NCBI GenBank assembly: GCA_040719455.1
Contig: JBFDTN010000001.1
Span: 1,645,501-1,709,500, forward strand
DNA from: Streptococcus pneumoniae
GTDB taxonomy: Bacteria; Bacillota; Bacilli; Lactobacillales; Streptococcaceae
Reading direction: 5' to 3'
DNA: 64,000 nucleotides
Made by a program: the position numbers and the translations under genes. The notes below the pieces were generated by a model. That model was given only the letters and a program-made list of their open reading frames with translations, was not told the DNA's origin and ran no database searches. Of the stretch, positions 49,432 through 60,144 are shown one piece after another (within the stretch, counting starts at the first letter, position 1; each line of letters begins with the position of its first letter).

Positions 49432-50261
49432 TCACTTCCTTCGTTTGTTACTGTTATTGTAATCGTCCCTGCATAGTCTGTCAAGGCGGAGGTATCTATT
49501 TTTTGTCCGTCAACTGACACTTCTACCCCTCTGACTACGCCTAAAGTTACAAGATATGTAGAGCCTGCTGTCAACTCTGTTGACACTGATTTATTTTCTG
49601 GAGAGAGAGTTTCCCCATTTTCCAAGCTTGTCCCAGAAACATTGACCCAACTTGTGGCATCCGTCACAGATAACTCTAACTTCACAGGACTTGACACACC
49701 TGTCAATTTCGCTGTCAAGTTTGCTCCCTCTCCTACTACCTCTAATTTAGACTTGGGAGCGGAACTTGAACTTTCCTCTTGCTCGTTAGAGCTGCTGCTA
49801 GTCAAAGAAGAGCTACTACTTTCACTAACAATTTGGTAACTTTGATCACCGTTTAAACTAGAGGTTGTACGTGTGTAATTCCAAACATAAATCGTCACAA
49901 AAGCAAGAATCGCTAAAGCAAATAAGGAAAAATAGAACAGTGGCATAAACGAATTTCTCTCTTTACGGCGTTTACGACTTCGGAAATTTTCAGCAACATC
50001 AATGTCAATCTCATCGTAAACAATCATGCTGCCATCTTCATACGCATCTAAAATAATTCGTTCATCCAAATCAACTGCCCACGCATACTTCCTCAAAAAA
50101 GAACGGGCATAAAAAGTGCTGGGTAACTGATCAAAATCATCTGCTTCTATCGCTTCCAAAAAAGACAACTGAATATCTGTCTTTTCCTGCAAATCTTCTA
50201 AGGTCATCTCTTGGCTGACACGTGCTAGCCGTAGCACTTCACCAATTGTTTTTTTTCTCAT
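49428..50261 (-). CDS. RodZ-like helix-turn-helix membrane protein
   Basis: 277 residues. N-terminal XRE-type domain (GEVLRLARVSQEMTLEDLQEKTDIQLSFLEAIE), one membrane segment (about 105-127), a serine-rich linker (SSSSSLTSSSSNEQEESSSS), and a C-terminal extracellular beta domain (DUF4115). This is the RodZ/YmfM layout, a cell-shape factor linking cytoplasm to the wall machinery. It lies between the M16 peptidase pair and pgsA, as in many Firmicutes. Confidence 0.88.
   Translation of the reverse strand: MRKKTIGEVLRLARVSQEMTLEDLQEKTDIQLSFLEAIEADDFDQLPSTFYARSFLRKYAWAVDLDERIILDAYEDGSMIVYDEIDIDVAENFRSRKRRKERNSFMPLFYFSLFALAILAFVTIYVWNYTRTTSSLNGDQSYQIVSESSSSSLTSSSSNEQEESSSSAPKSKLEVVGEGANLTAKLTGVSSPVKLELSVTDATSWVNVSGTSLENGETLSPENKSVSTELTAGSTYLVTLGVVRGVEVSVDGQKIDTSALTDYAGTITITVTNEGSE
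49691..49706. repeat. TTGACA-N4-TGTCAA palindrome inside the RodZ-like gene
   Basis: TTGACACACCTGTCAA; another member of the recurrent palindrome set. Confidence 0.45.
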
Positions 50262-50300
50262 ACGTTCAATCCTTCTCTCTAATCAAGTATCTATCTTATT

Positions 50301-51590
50301 TTATTTTGGAAAAATTGTAAAATCCACAATATCTGCTTGACTAATAAACCTGCTTCCAATCTCTAATACATCTGTCAAGCTCATACTCTGCAGAATTTTA
50401 GGAATATCAAATAGATTTTCCCCTTCCAAATGAGTCTCATACTGGGTTGCAATATATTCTAAGGAGTTCAACCCGTGCAAAAAGTCACCAAACATTTCGC
50501 TTTTTATCGTGTCTAAATGCTCCTCTGAAACATCTTTATCTTTTGCAAATTGTCGAATAGCAGAGCGCATCTGATGAGAAATCGATAGAGGCTCCATCGT
50601 ATCCATCGTTAGCATCACAAAGTGAAACTCTTTTTCAACCTCTACTTCCAAAGTCAAGGAAGTATCCAATTTCCCTGTTTCATAATATTGCTGAAAACGC
50701 TTAGAAGTCCAGCCAAACATCATCGCAAATAAAAGTTTCAGAGCAATTTTATAGCGGAATAATTCATACTCTTCAATTTCATCCTTTCCTCTCAAACCAA
50801 TAGCTAACTTTGGAGTTGCTACTTCCATTCGCATGGTTCCTGTGGAGATAATCGGATGAAGAGGTACTTTCTGACAATGAGGTAAAAGCTGAGCCTGAAC
50901 ATTCCATTTTTCTTGCGAATCTCCCACCCAGTTCAAAACTTCATTGACATCAATATTTCCTACAAGAAATAAACTCATATTAGAAGGGTGATAAAAACGC
51001 TCAAAATTCTCTTCTAAATCCTTGACCTCAATCTCATCAATAGAACTATTGGTGCCTGCAATATCTGCCGATAAAGGACTGTTAGGATAGAGATTGGCTA
51101 AGGTTTGGAAAAACAAGCGATAGTCTGGATCATCCTGATACATTTCAATCTCTTGCTGGATAATCCCTTTTTCTCTCTCCACGGATTCCTGTGTAAAATG
51201 ACCTTTAGAAACCAAAGTTTGCAGTAAGTTTACACTTTCCTTGACACGATTAGTCGTTGAAAATAAATAGCTTGTCTTTGTAAAGCTTGTAAAAGCATTG
51301 CTTTCTGCTCCTAATTTGACAAACTCACGCAATAAATCCTGTCCGTTTTCATCCTCAAAGAGCTTGTGTTCCAAAAAATGTGCAATCCCATCTGGATAGG
51401 TTCGCTCTTGCCCATCTTCTTGGATAATAGTGGTATCTATGGAACCAAAGCGCGTTGTCATAATTCCATATGTTTCATGAAAATCAGGTTTTGGAACTAA
51501 AAACAATCGTAAACCATTTGGCAATTTCGTTTTATAAAGGGTCTCTCCAACACCTGAATACTCTTGTCGCTTCAACTGAATTTCTTGCAT
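50301..51590 (-). CDS. M16-family zinc peptidase, catalytic member (YmfH-like)
   Basis: 429 residues from ATG 51590, overlapping the preceding stop (TAATG). The inverted zinc motif HFLEH (His71, Glu74, His75) and the downstream Glu region (ESVEREKGIIQQEIEMYQDD) are complete. It is the active half of a two-gene insulinase-like pair. Substrate unknown. Confidence 0.92.
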   Translation of the reverse strand: MQEIQLKRQEYSGVGETLYKTKLPNGLRLFLVPKPDFHETYGIMTTRFGSIDTTIIQEDGQERTYPDGIAHFLEHKLFEDENGQDLLREFVKLGAESNAFTSFTKTSYLFSTTNRVKESVNLLQTLVSKGHFTQESVEREKGIIQQEIEMYQDDPDYRLFFQTLANLYPNSPLSADIAGTNSSIDEIEVKDLEENFERFYHPSNMSLFLVGNIDVNEVLNWVGDSQEKWNVQAQLLPHCQKVPLHPIISTGTMRMEVATPKLAIGLRGKDEIEEYELFRYKIALKLLFAMMFGWTSKRFQQYYETGKLDTSLTLEVEVEKEFHFVMLTMDTMEPLSISHQMRSAIRQFAKDKDVSEEHLDTIKSEMFGDFLHGLNSLEYIATQYETHLEGENLFDIPKILQSMSLTDVLEIGSRFISQADIVDFTIFPK

Positions 51591-52837
51591 TATTTTCCTT
51601 CCATGAAGTACACTGCTTGCAAGTTTAATTGACTTGCAACTGCCATGATATCTTCTCTTGACACTTCCTGTAAATTTGTCAACCAAACTGCTGGCGATAA
51701 AGATTTTCTGCCAAAGACTTCTCTTAGATAGGCTCGCTCCATTAAGCTACTTTGCCTATCCAAGGATAACAACATCGAATTTTTCAGCATATCTTTTGTA
51801 GCTGAGAGTTCTTCATCTGTGAATTTTCCTCTTTTAAGATCTGTAATCTGTCTGTGAATCAAACTCACTGTCTTTGTCCGATTGAGTCTGTCAATACCTG
51901 CGTAAACACGAAGTAAACCTGAAAAAATATCAATCTGACTAGAAATCGTATAGGCGAGACTCTCTTTCTCACGGACATTGACAAACAACTTAGAATGAGA
52001 AAATCCACCCAAAAGACCATTTAAAACAATCAAAGGAAGATGTCCATCATCCCCATACTGAATAGGAAAATGGTACCCCAACTCAATAATGGATTGATTC
52101 GTATCCTTTTGCTCTAATCCTTCACGAACAACGTTTGAAGTTGACTGCTGATACTGCAACTGTAAATCTTGTTGTCTAGGTAGAAAATTGAACGATTTCA
52201 TCGTTTCAACCACTTGAATTTCATTGAAATCCCCAATGAAAAAGACATCAATCTGATCATTTGCCAGCATTGATTGAAACTGAGTAAAACTACTTTGTGC
52301 TGTTTCTTGTTTCACCAAATCAACCGTTCCAATCCGAGGAAGCTGCATATCCTCCTCTTCATAATAGAGCCGATTTAACTCTCGATGGGCATGATAAAAA
52401 TGATTTTCAATCTCCGCTTCCAAATCGAGCAACACATTTCTCTTTTCCACCGCAAATGCAGACTCATCAAAAGCAGAATCTGTCGCCAAAGGATAGAGTA
52501 AACTAGCCTTTAAAAACTCCATCATCTCCTCTGTTAGGGTATTTTTGCGACTCAAAAAAGAATCTCGTACAAAAGAAAGATTGATATCCACATAATGGCT
52601 TAATCCTCTCTTTGAAACAGAAGTTGAGTAATTGGCTCCATATAGATTAGCTAAGCGCTCTCGAAAAGCCTGAGAAGTTGGATAAACTTTATTGACTGTC
52701 TCAAGCATACTGGCACTCAAGACACGCCCAGCTAGAGTTTCCTTTAACATGGGCGCTGCAAAGCGCATTTTAATCCGATTGGTTTTGTATTTATCTGAAG
52801 AAATGAAATGGAGACGAACTCCTTTGACTAATTCCAT
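51590..52837 (-). CDS. M16-family peptidase-like protein, probably non-catalytic (YmfF-like)
   Basis: 415 residues from ATG 52837 (RBS GAGGAG). It keeps the M16 fold (for example RERLANLYGANYSTSVSKRG and HSKLFVNVREKESLAYTISSQ), but the place of HxxEH is ASMLETVN, so zinc binding is lost. Partner of the YmfH-like subunit; first gene of the operon running to ecfT. Confidence 0.9.
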   Translation of the reverse strand: MELVKGVRLHFISSDKYKTNRIKMRFAAPMLKETLAGRVLSASMLETVNKVYPTSQAFRERLANLYGANYSTSVSKRGLSHYVDINLSFVRDSFLSRKNTLTEEMMEFLKASLLYPLATDSAFDESAFAVEKRNVLLDLEAEIENHFYHAHRELNRLYYEEEDMQLPRIGTVDLVKQETAQSSFTQFQSMLANDQIDVFFIGDFNEIQVVETMKSFNFLPRQQDLQLQYQQSTSNVVREGLEQKDTNQSIIELGYHFPIQYGDDGHLPLIVLNGLLGGFSHSKLFVNVREKESLAYTISSQIDIFSGLLRVYAGIDRLNRTKTVSLIHRQITDLKRGKFTDEELSATKDMLKNSMLLSLDRQSSLMERAYLREVFGRKSLSPAVWLTNLQEVSREDIMAVASQLNLQAVYFMEGK

Positions 52838-53018
52838 AGTGCTCCTCATGCTTTCTGATATAGACTTCTATTATATCACGAAATGGATTTCTTTTGGGAT
52901 TTAGAAGACAAGATTCTTCATGATGAGAACGATTTCTTCTTTGTTTGTAAAATCCTAAACTTTCTTAAGGAAAGAACACCTAAACACGATTAAATGGCTT
53001 TATTCCTCAGAAATATGG

Positions 53019-53024
53019 TATAAT
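53019..53024 (+). promoter_or_regulatory. Promoter of the S4-domain gene and recF
   Basis: Extended -10 TGGTATAAT (TATAAT at 53019-53024), followed by RBS TTGAGGTG ahead of ATG 53045. Confidence 0.65.
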
Positions 53025-53044
53025 AGCAAGGATTGAGGTGAATT

Positions 53045-53422
53045 ATGGAATATAGATTATTTGAAGAATACATTGTCCTACAAGCTCTCCTAAAAGAAAT
53101 AGGGATTATACAAAGTGGCGGAGCCATCAAATCTTTCTTACAAGAAACCCCAGTCTTTCTAAATGGGGAAAGGGAAGAACGCCGACGCAAGAAAATTCGA
53201 ATTGGAGATGACATTCACATCCCAAGTAAAAACATCACCATTTCGATTCTTGAACCAAGTGAAGAAGAAATAGAGCGCTATCAAGAGGAAAAATCGGAAA
53301 AAGAACGAGTCGCTAAAATCGTGAAAGAGATGAACAAGGGATTAAAAAAAACAGCTACAAAGCCGAAAACTACAAGCAAACAAAAACCTAAAAAAGCTCC
53401 TGTTCGTTTTCCAGGTACTTAA
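53045..53422 (+). CDS. yaaA: S4-domain-containing protein YaaA
   Basis: 125 residues. S4 RNA-binding motif [20 protein letters not shown] and [10 protein letters not shown] in the middle; the C-terminus is a long lysine-rich tail ([17 protein letters not shown]), longer than in Bacillus YaaA. Always placed before recF near the origin in Firmicutes. RNA target unknown. recF starts 2 bases after its stop. Confidence 0.88.
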   Translation: MEYRLFEEYIVLQALLKEIGIIQSGGAIKSFLQETPVFLNGEREERRRKKIRIGDDIHIPSKNITISILEPSEEEIERYQEEKSEKERVAKIVKEMNKGLKKTATKPKTTSKQKPKKAPVRFPGT

Positions 53423-53424
53423 TT

Positions 53425-54516
53425 ATGTGGCTAAAATCCCTTACCCTAAAACACTTTCGGAATTACGAATCTATTGATATTTCTTTTCATTCGGGACTCA
53501 ATGTCTTTTTAGGACAAAATGCCCAAGGGAAGACAAATATTTTAGAATCCATTTATTTTTTAGCTCTGACACGAAGCCACAGAACTCGTTCCGATAAGGA
53601 TTTGATTCATTTTTCCAATCAAGATTTGAAAGTTTCTGGGGAGTTAGTCAAGCAGACAACCACCTTACCACTTGAAATTGATTTGACCGCCAAAGGTCGT
53701 ATCACCAAGGTCAATCATCTCAAGCAAAACAAATTATCAGACTACATCGGACACATGAATGTAGTGCTTTTTGCGCCAGAAGATTTGCAACTGATCAAAG
53801 GAGCTCCCGCTCTTCGCCGTAAATTTATCGATATGGAATTAGGACAAATCAAGCCCCTTTACCTATCTGATCTGTCTCAGTATAATCATGTATTAAAGCA
53901 ACGAAATGCCTATCTCAAATCAGCAGACCACATTGACGAGACGTTTTTAGAAGTATTGGACCAGCAATTAGTTGATTTTGGTTGTCGAGTTATGCGTCAT
54001 CGGATTGATTTTCTAAAAAAGTTAGAACAATTTGGTCAAGCAAAACATTGGGATATTTCTAACGAGCTAGAAACACTGAAAATTTGCTATCTTTCCTCTA
54101 TTTCTCATGAGAATGAATCTCTTGAAGATACTTTCCAAACAGCTCTCTTACAAAGCCGTAAACGAGATTTATTTAAGAAAAATACTGGTGTTGGCCCACA
54201 CCGTGATGATATAGCCTTTTACATCAATGACATGGATGTAAACTTCGGAAGCCAAGGACAGCATCGCAGCGTTGTCTTGTCCTTAAAACTTGCTGAAATT
54301 GAATTGATGGAAAGTGTTACACGAGAAAAGCCAATTCTACTACTTGACGATGTCATGAGTGAACTTGACAATAGCCGTCAACTTAGTTTACTAAATACTA
54401 TCTCTCAAAATATCCAAACCTTCATCACGACTACTACCCTAGAACACTTAAAAAATCTACCCGAAGATTTGAAAATCTTTACGATTCAAGCTGGGAGCAT
54501 ATCAGAAAAAGATTGA
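53425..54516 (+). CDS. recF: DNA replication/repair protein RecF
   Basis: 363 residues. Walker [10 protein letters not shown] (about 30-38), signature-like [18 protein letters not shown], Walker [17 protein letters not shown]-like ATPase that loads RecA at gaps through RecOR. Co-transcribed with yaaA. Its terminator follows directly. Confidence 0.97.
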   Translation: MWLKSLTLKHFRNYESIDISFHSGLNVFLGQNAQGKTNILESIYFLALTRSHRTRSDKDLIHFSNQDLKVSGELVKQTTTLPLEIDLTAKGRITKVNHLKQNKLSDYIGHMNVVLFAPEDLQLIKGAPALRRKFIDMELGQIKPLYLSDLSQYNHVLKQRNAYLKSADHIDETFLEVLDQQLVDFGCRVMRHRIDFLKKLEQFGQAKHWDISNELETLKICYLSSISHENESLEDTFQTALLQSRKRDLFKKNTGVGPHRDDIAFYINDMDVNFGSQGQHRSVVLSLKLAEIELMESVTREKPILLLDDVMSELDNSRQLSLLNTISQNIQTFITTTTLEHLKNLPEDLKIFTIQAGSISEKD

Positions 54517-54538
54517 CACAATTTGTCAATCTTTTTTT
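54511..54538 (+). terminator. recF terminator
   Basis: GATTGACA-caatt-TGTCAATC followed by TTTTTTT; the stop codon lies in the left arm. Confidence 0.85.
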
Positions 54539-54558
54539 ACATATCTGTCAACTGAAAT

Positions 54559-55425
54559 TTAATACGATTTCACAATTCCCAGCAAGACTGCTCCAATGAC
54601 AAAGCAAGCAATACCAATTGTTAACCAACGCATTTCCTTACGCGTCTTAGTCTCACCTAAAAAGAGAATCCCTCCAATAATAGAGATAATGACGCCTAAT
54701 TGTGAGAAACTAAAGGCAATGGCAAGTCCTGCCTTAGCAGCAGCAAGGAGCATAAAGATATTTCCAATCCCCCACATGAGACCCACCAAAGCATTCTTAA
54801 TGACCACAGCTTCCAGCTGAATTTGGAACTTCATAAAGATCATCGCTCCAAAGACCATTCCAACAGCCATCGGAAGGATAACTGCCAAAGCATCGAAATG
54901 CATAATATTATTAAACAAAATAGCATAGGATAAATATCCTGCCGTTGAATAGGTTAAGGCAGTAAAGCCTTTTCCAAACTCATGATGAGTAGCTTGCTCA
55001 TCTTTTTCAGAATCTTGCTTACTGGTAAAATAAAATCCAACAACAAGTAATACCAAGACTACAATCCCTAGAATAAACTGAATCGGCTTACTCCATTCTC
55101 CAAAGATAATCGCTCCAATCAAGCTTCCAAACACCAACTGCGCTCCACTTGACAAGGGATTGGCAACGGAAACGCCCATATATTGCATGGAACGAAACTG
55201 TCCATATTGGCCCATAGACCAAAGCATACCACCAATGATTCCAAAGACCCAAAGAGTTGACGACATCGGTGGACGAACAAATACAAAAACTACTAAAGCA
55301 AATAGAAGCGCTCCCAGCGTCATACCAAACGTTTGTTGATTTGGTTTCCCACCAATCTTATTACTAACAAAGCCAATACTTCCCCAAGCAATCATAGGGA
55401 CTAATGCATATAAAATACCGTCCAT
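54559..55425 (-). CDS. GRP-family sugar transporter (GlcU/RbsU-like)
   Basis: 288 residues, ten membrane segments, N-terminal YALVPMIAWGSIGFVSNKIGG and C-terminal RKEMRWLTIGIACFVIGAVLLG. Glucose/ribose porter family, an uptake system using proton coupling. Its upstream region has 12-bp tandem repeats. Sugar specificity cannot be told. Confidence 0.9.
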   Translation of the reverse strand: MDGILYALVPMIAWGSIGFVSNKIGGKPNQQTFGMTLGALLFALVVFVFVRPPMSSTLWVFGIIGGMLWSMGQYGQFRSMQYMGVSVANPLSSGAQLVFGSLIGAIIFGEWSKPIQFILGIVVLVLLVVGFYFTSKQDSEKDEQATHHEFGKGFTALTYSTAGYLSYAILFNNIMHFDALAVILPMAVGMVFGAMIFMKFQIQLEAVVIKNALVGLMWGIGNIFMLLAAAKAGLAIAFSFSQLGVIISIIGGILFLGETKTRKEMRWLTIGIACFVIGAVLLGIVKSY

Positions 55426-55434
55426 TTTTACTCC

Positions 55435-55486
55435 TTTACAATATCATTTACAATATCATTTACAATATCGTTTACAATTTTGTAAA
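55435..55486. repeat. Three 12-bp tandem repeats plus a 16-bp palindrome
   Basis: TTTACAATATCA, TTTACAATATCA, TTTACAATATCG, then TTTACAATTTTGTAAA. It lies immediately before the sugar transporter start; the first unit overlaps its RBS region. Confidence 0.75.
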
Positions 55487-55617
55487 TTTAATTTACTACA
55501 ATGTCTACAATGTCAATTGTCCATCATTCCCCCTAACGATTTAAGGATTTATCCATCCATCATAGGCAAAATGTCAACATAGTTCTATATTCTAACACAA
55601 TGCATGACCTTTGTAAA

Positions 55618-55656
55618 GAAAACAAAGAATCTCTGATAGTTTTACAGAGATTCTCT
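55618..55656 (-). terminator. guaB terminator
   Basis: - strand AGAATCTCTG-taaaactat-CAGAGATTCT followed by TTGTTTTC. Confidence 0.75.
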
Positions 55657-55664
55657 ACAAATGA

Positions 55665-57229
<1,565 letters not shown>

Positions 57230-57250
57230 TCATTATTGCATGAAAAATGA

Positions 57251-57287
57251 AAAACTACCGTATTTCTGTACAGATACGATAGTTTTT
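57251..57287 (-). terminator. trpS terminator
   Basis: - strand AAAAACTATCGTATCTG / CAGAAATACGGTAGTTTTTC. Confidence 0.75.
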
Positions 57288-57294
57288 GTATTTT

Positions 57295-58320
57295 CTAATT
57301 AAAATAATTTAACCCCATAGCAGACTTGACTTCTGAAAGAGTTTGGGCTGCAGCCTCTCGAGCTTTGCTACTTCCCTTTTGGAGCATATTATAGACTTCT
57401 CCCATGTCCTTGGCAAATTCCAAACGGCGCTCGCGAATTGGGCCTAATTCTCGCTCTAAGATTTCTAATAGATAGCGTTTAGTCTTAACATCTCCTAGAC
57501 CACCCTGCTTGTAATGCTCTTTCATAGCCTCAATTTCAGCCTTATCTTCCTCACGACCAAAAACGTCTAAATAATGAAAGACCATATTGCCCTCAATCTT
57601 ACCAGGATCTTCTACTTTGATATGGTCAGGGTCTGTGTACATACTCATGACTTTTTTCTTGAGCGTATCCATGTCATCAGCTAGATAAATCCCGTTATTG
57701 AGCGACTTAGACATCTTGGCATTGCCGTCTAATCCTGGAAGGCGTCCAGCTCCTTCATGGGTCGGATAGATTCCTTCTGGCTCAACTAGGACATCTGTCT
57801 GATAGGCATGATTAAAACTGCGAACAATTTCACGAGTCTGCTCAATCATCGGTTTTTGGTCAACTCCAACTGGTACATAATTTGCCTTAAAAGCTGTAAT
57901 ATCTGCCGCTTGGGCGATTGGATAGACTAAAAATCCAGTCGGAATGCTCTCACCGAATCCTTTTTGAGCGATTTCAGTCTTAACAGTCGGATTGCGTTCC
58001 AAGCGTGCCAATGAAACCAAATTCATGTAATACATGGACAACTCAGCCAATTCTGGAATTTGACTTTGGATAAAAATCGTTACCTTTTCAGGATCGAGTC
58101 CTGCTGCCAAATAATCCAAAGCCACTTGACCGATTGATTCTACAATCTTTTGCGGCTCCTTGGCATGGTCTGTCAAAGCTTGCTGATCTGCCAGAAAGAC
58201 AAACATGTCGTACTTGCCTTCATTTTGCAGACGAACACGATTTTGTAAACTACCAACGTAGTGTCCGATATGTAGCTTTCCAGTCGGACGATCTCCTGTT
58301 AAAATAATGGGTTTTGTCAT
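57295..58320 (-). CDS. trpS: Tryptophanyl-tRNA synthetase
   Basis: 341 residues. Class I motifs: HIGH as KLHIGHYVG near residue 15, and KMSKS as [12 protein letters not shown]. Charges tRNA-Trp. No T-box is visible upstream; an extended -10 TGGTATAAT precedes it. Divergent from the ABC-F gene. Confidence 0.98.
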   Translation of the reverse strand: MTKPIILTGDRPTGKLHIGHYVGSLQNRVRLQNEGKYDMFVFLADQQALTDHAKEPQKIVESIGQVALDYLAAGLDPEKVTIFIQSQIPELAELSMYYMNLVSLARLERNPTVKTEIAQKGFGESIPTGFLVYPIAQAADITAFKANYVPVGVDQKPMIEQTREIVRSFNHAYQTDVLVEPEGIYPTHEGAGRLPGLDGNAKMSKSLNNGIYLADDMDTLKKKVMSMYTDPDHIKVEDPGKIEGNMVFHYLDVFGREEDKAEIEAMKEHYKQGGLGDVKTKRYLLEILERELGPIRERRLEFAKDMGEVYNMLQKGSSKAREAAAQTLSEVKSAMGLNYFN

Positions 58321-58473
58321 TTTCTTACTCCTTGCATGATTTCCTTTCTATTATACCATTTTCACAAAAAATGAGGAAGCTGTTTCTGATTGCGAAATAA
58401 TTCCCGAATCATTTGAAAAAAGTTAGATTTTCTAGTAAAATTGAGGAGAAACATAAGAAATAGGAGAATTGTA

Positions 58474-60096
58474 TTGCTTACAGTATCAGACGTGTCGCTA
58501 CGTTTTAGCGATCGAAAATTATTTGACGATGTCAATATTAAATTTACAGAAGGAAACACCTACGGCTTGATTGGAGCCAATGGTGCTGGAAAATCCACTT
58601 TCCTTAAAATCTTAGCAGGAGACATTGAACCCACAACAGGTCATATTTCCCTAGGACCTAATGAACGCTTGTCTGTCCTTCGCCAAAATCACTTTGACTA
58701 TGAAGAAGAGCGCGCCATTGATGTGGTGATTATGGGAAATGAACACCTCTACAATATCATGAAAGAAAAAGACGCCATCTACATGAAACCTGATTTTTCA
58801 GATGAGGATGGTGTACGCGCAGCTGAGCTTGAAGGCGAGTTTGCTGAACTAGGTGGCTGGGAAGCTGAAAGCGAAGCCTCACAACTCCTTCAAAATCTGC
58901 ATATCCCTGAAGAACTTCACTATCAAAATATGAGTGAGTTGACCAATGGAGATAAGGTCAAGGTCCTTCTTGCCAAAGCTCTCTTTGGTAAGCCAGACGT
59001 CCTTCTTTTGGACGAGCCGACCAACGGTCTTGATATCCAATCGATCACTTGGTTAGAAGATTTCTTAATTGACTTTGACAATACCGTCATCGTCGTATCC
59101 CACGACCGACACTTTTTAAACAAGGTCTGCACCCACATGGCAGACCTTGACTTTGGAAAAATCAAACTCTATGTCGGAAACTATGATTTCTGGAAAGAAT
59201 CAAGCGAACTAGCAGCTAAGCTCCTTGCAGACCGCAATGCGAAGGCAGAAGAAAAAATCAAGCAGCTCCAAGAATTCGTCGCTCGATTCTCAGCCAACGC
59301 TTCAAAATCAAAACAAGCAACCTCACGGAAAAAAATGCTGGATAAGATTGAATTAGAAGAAATCGTGCCATCTAGCCGAAAATATCCATTTATCAACTTC
59401 AAAGCTGAACGTGAAATCGGAAACGACCTTCTTACTGTTGAAAATCTATCTGTCAAAATTGACGATGAGATCATTTTAGACAATATCAGCTTTATTCTCC
59501 GTCCAGGCGACAAAACAGCACTTATCGGACAAAACGATATTCAAACAACTGCTTTGATTCGTGCTATTATGGGAGACATTGACTACGAAGGAACGGTAAA
59601 ATGGGGGGTAACAACCAGCCAATCTTACCTACCAAAAGACAATAGCCGTGATTTTGCAAGTGGTGAGTCTATTTTAGACTGGCTCCGCCAATTTGCAAGC
59701 AAGGAAGAAGATGATAATACCTTCTTGCGTGGATTCTTGGGCCGTATGCTCTTTTCTGGTGATGAAGTTAACAAACCTGTCAACGTCCTTTCAGGGGGAG
59801 AAAAAGTGCGCGTGATGCTCTCAAAACTCATGCTGCTAAAATCCAATGTCCTTGTCTTAGACGATCCAACCAATCACTTGGACTTGGAGTCTATCTCTAG
59901 CCTAAACGATGGGCTCAAAAACTTCAAAGAATCCATTATCTTTGCAAGCCACGACCACGAATTCATTCAAACTCTTGCAAACCATATCATTGTTCTTTCA
60001 AAAAATGGAGTTATCGACCGTATTGACGAAACCTATGATGAATTCCTAGAAAATGAAGAAGTACAAGCCAAAGTCAAAGAATTGTGGAAAGATTAG
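58474..60096 (+). CDS. ABC-F family ATPase (YbiT/EttA-like)
   Basis: 540 residues from the TTG at 58474 (RBS TAGGAGA; the frame is open to 58441). Two ABC domains without membrane segments: Walker A GANGAGKST and GQNDIQTTA (the second lacks the canonical GKS/T), signatures LTNGDKVKVLLA and LSGGEKVRVMLS, Walker B LLLDEPTNGLD and LVLDDPTNHLD. Ribosome-associated translation factor family. The unusual second P-loop is also common in YbiT-like members. A terminator follows. Confidence 0.93.
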   Translation: MLTVSDVSLRFSDRKLFDDVNIKFTEGNTYGLIGANGAGKSTFLKILAGDIEPTTGHISLGPNERLSVLRQNHFDYEEERAIDVVIMGNEHLYNIMKEKDAIYMKPDFSDEDGVRAAELEGEFAELGGWEAESEASQLLQNLHIPEELHYQNMSELTNGDKVKVLLAKALFGKPDVLLLDEPTNGLDIQSITWLEDFLIDFDNTVIVVSHDRHFLNKVCTHMADLDFGKIKLYVGNYDFWKESSELAAKLLADRNAKAEEKIKQLQEFVARFSANASKSKQATSRKKMLDKIELEEIVPSSRKYPFINFKAEREIGNDLLTVENLSVKIDDEIILDNISFILRPGDKTALIGQNDIQTTALIRAIMGDIDYEGTVKWGVTTSQSYLPKDNSRDFASGESILDWLRQFASKEEDDNTFLRGFLGRMLFSGDEVNKPVNVLSGGEKVRVMLSKLMLLKSNVLVLDDPTNHLDLESISSLNDGLKNFKESIIFASHDHEFIQTLANHIIVLSKNGVIDRIDETYDEFLENEEVQAKVKELWKD

Positions 60097-60101
60097 CCTA
60101 G

Positions 60102-60132
60102 AAAATCTGATGCTGAGCCATCAGATTTTTTG
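60102..60132 (+). terminator. Terminator of the ABC-F gene
   Basis: AAATCTGATG-ctgagc-CATCAGATTT followed by TTTT. The ISL3 element begins about 13 bases further on. Confidence 0.85.
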
Positions 60133-60144
60133 GCACTTTGTCAA

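Noticed and set aside
55435-55486. CRISPR array
   Set aside because: The 12-bp units are directly adjacent with no spacers; a tandem repeat only. No cas genes or other arrays seen in the window.
58321-58440. T-box leader of trpS
   Set aside because: The spacer is too short and lacks the T-box sequence and specifier stem.
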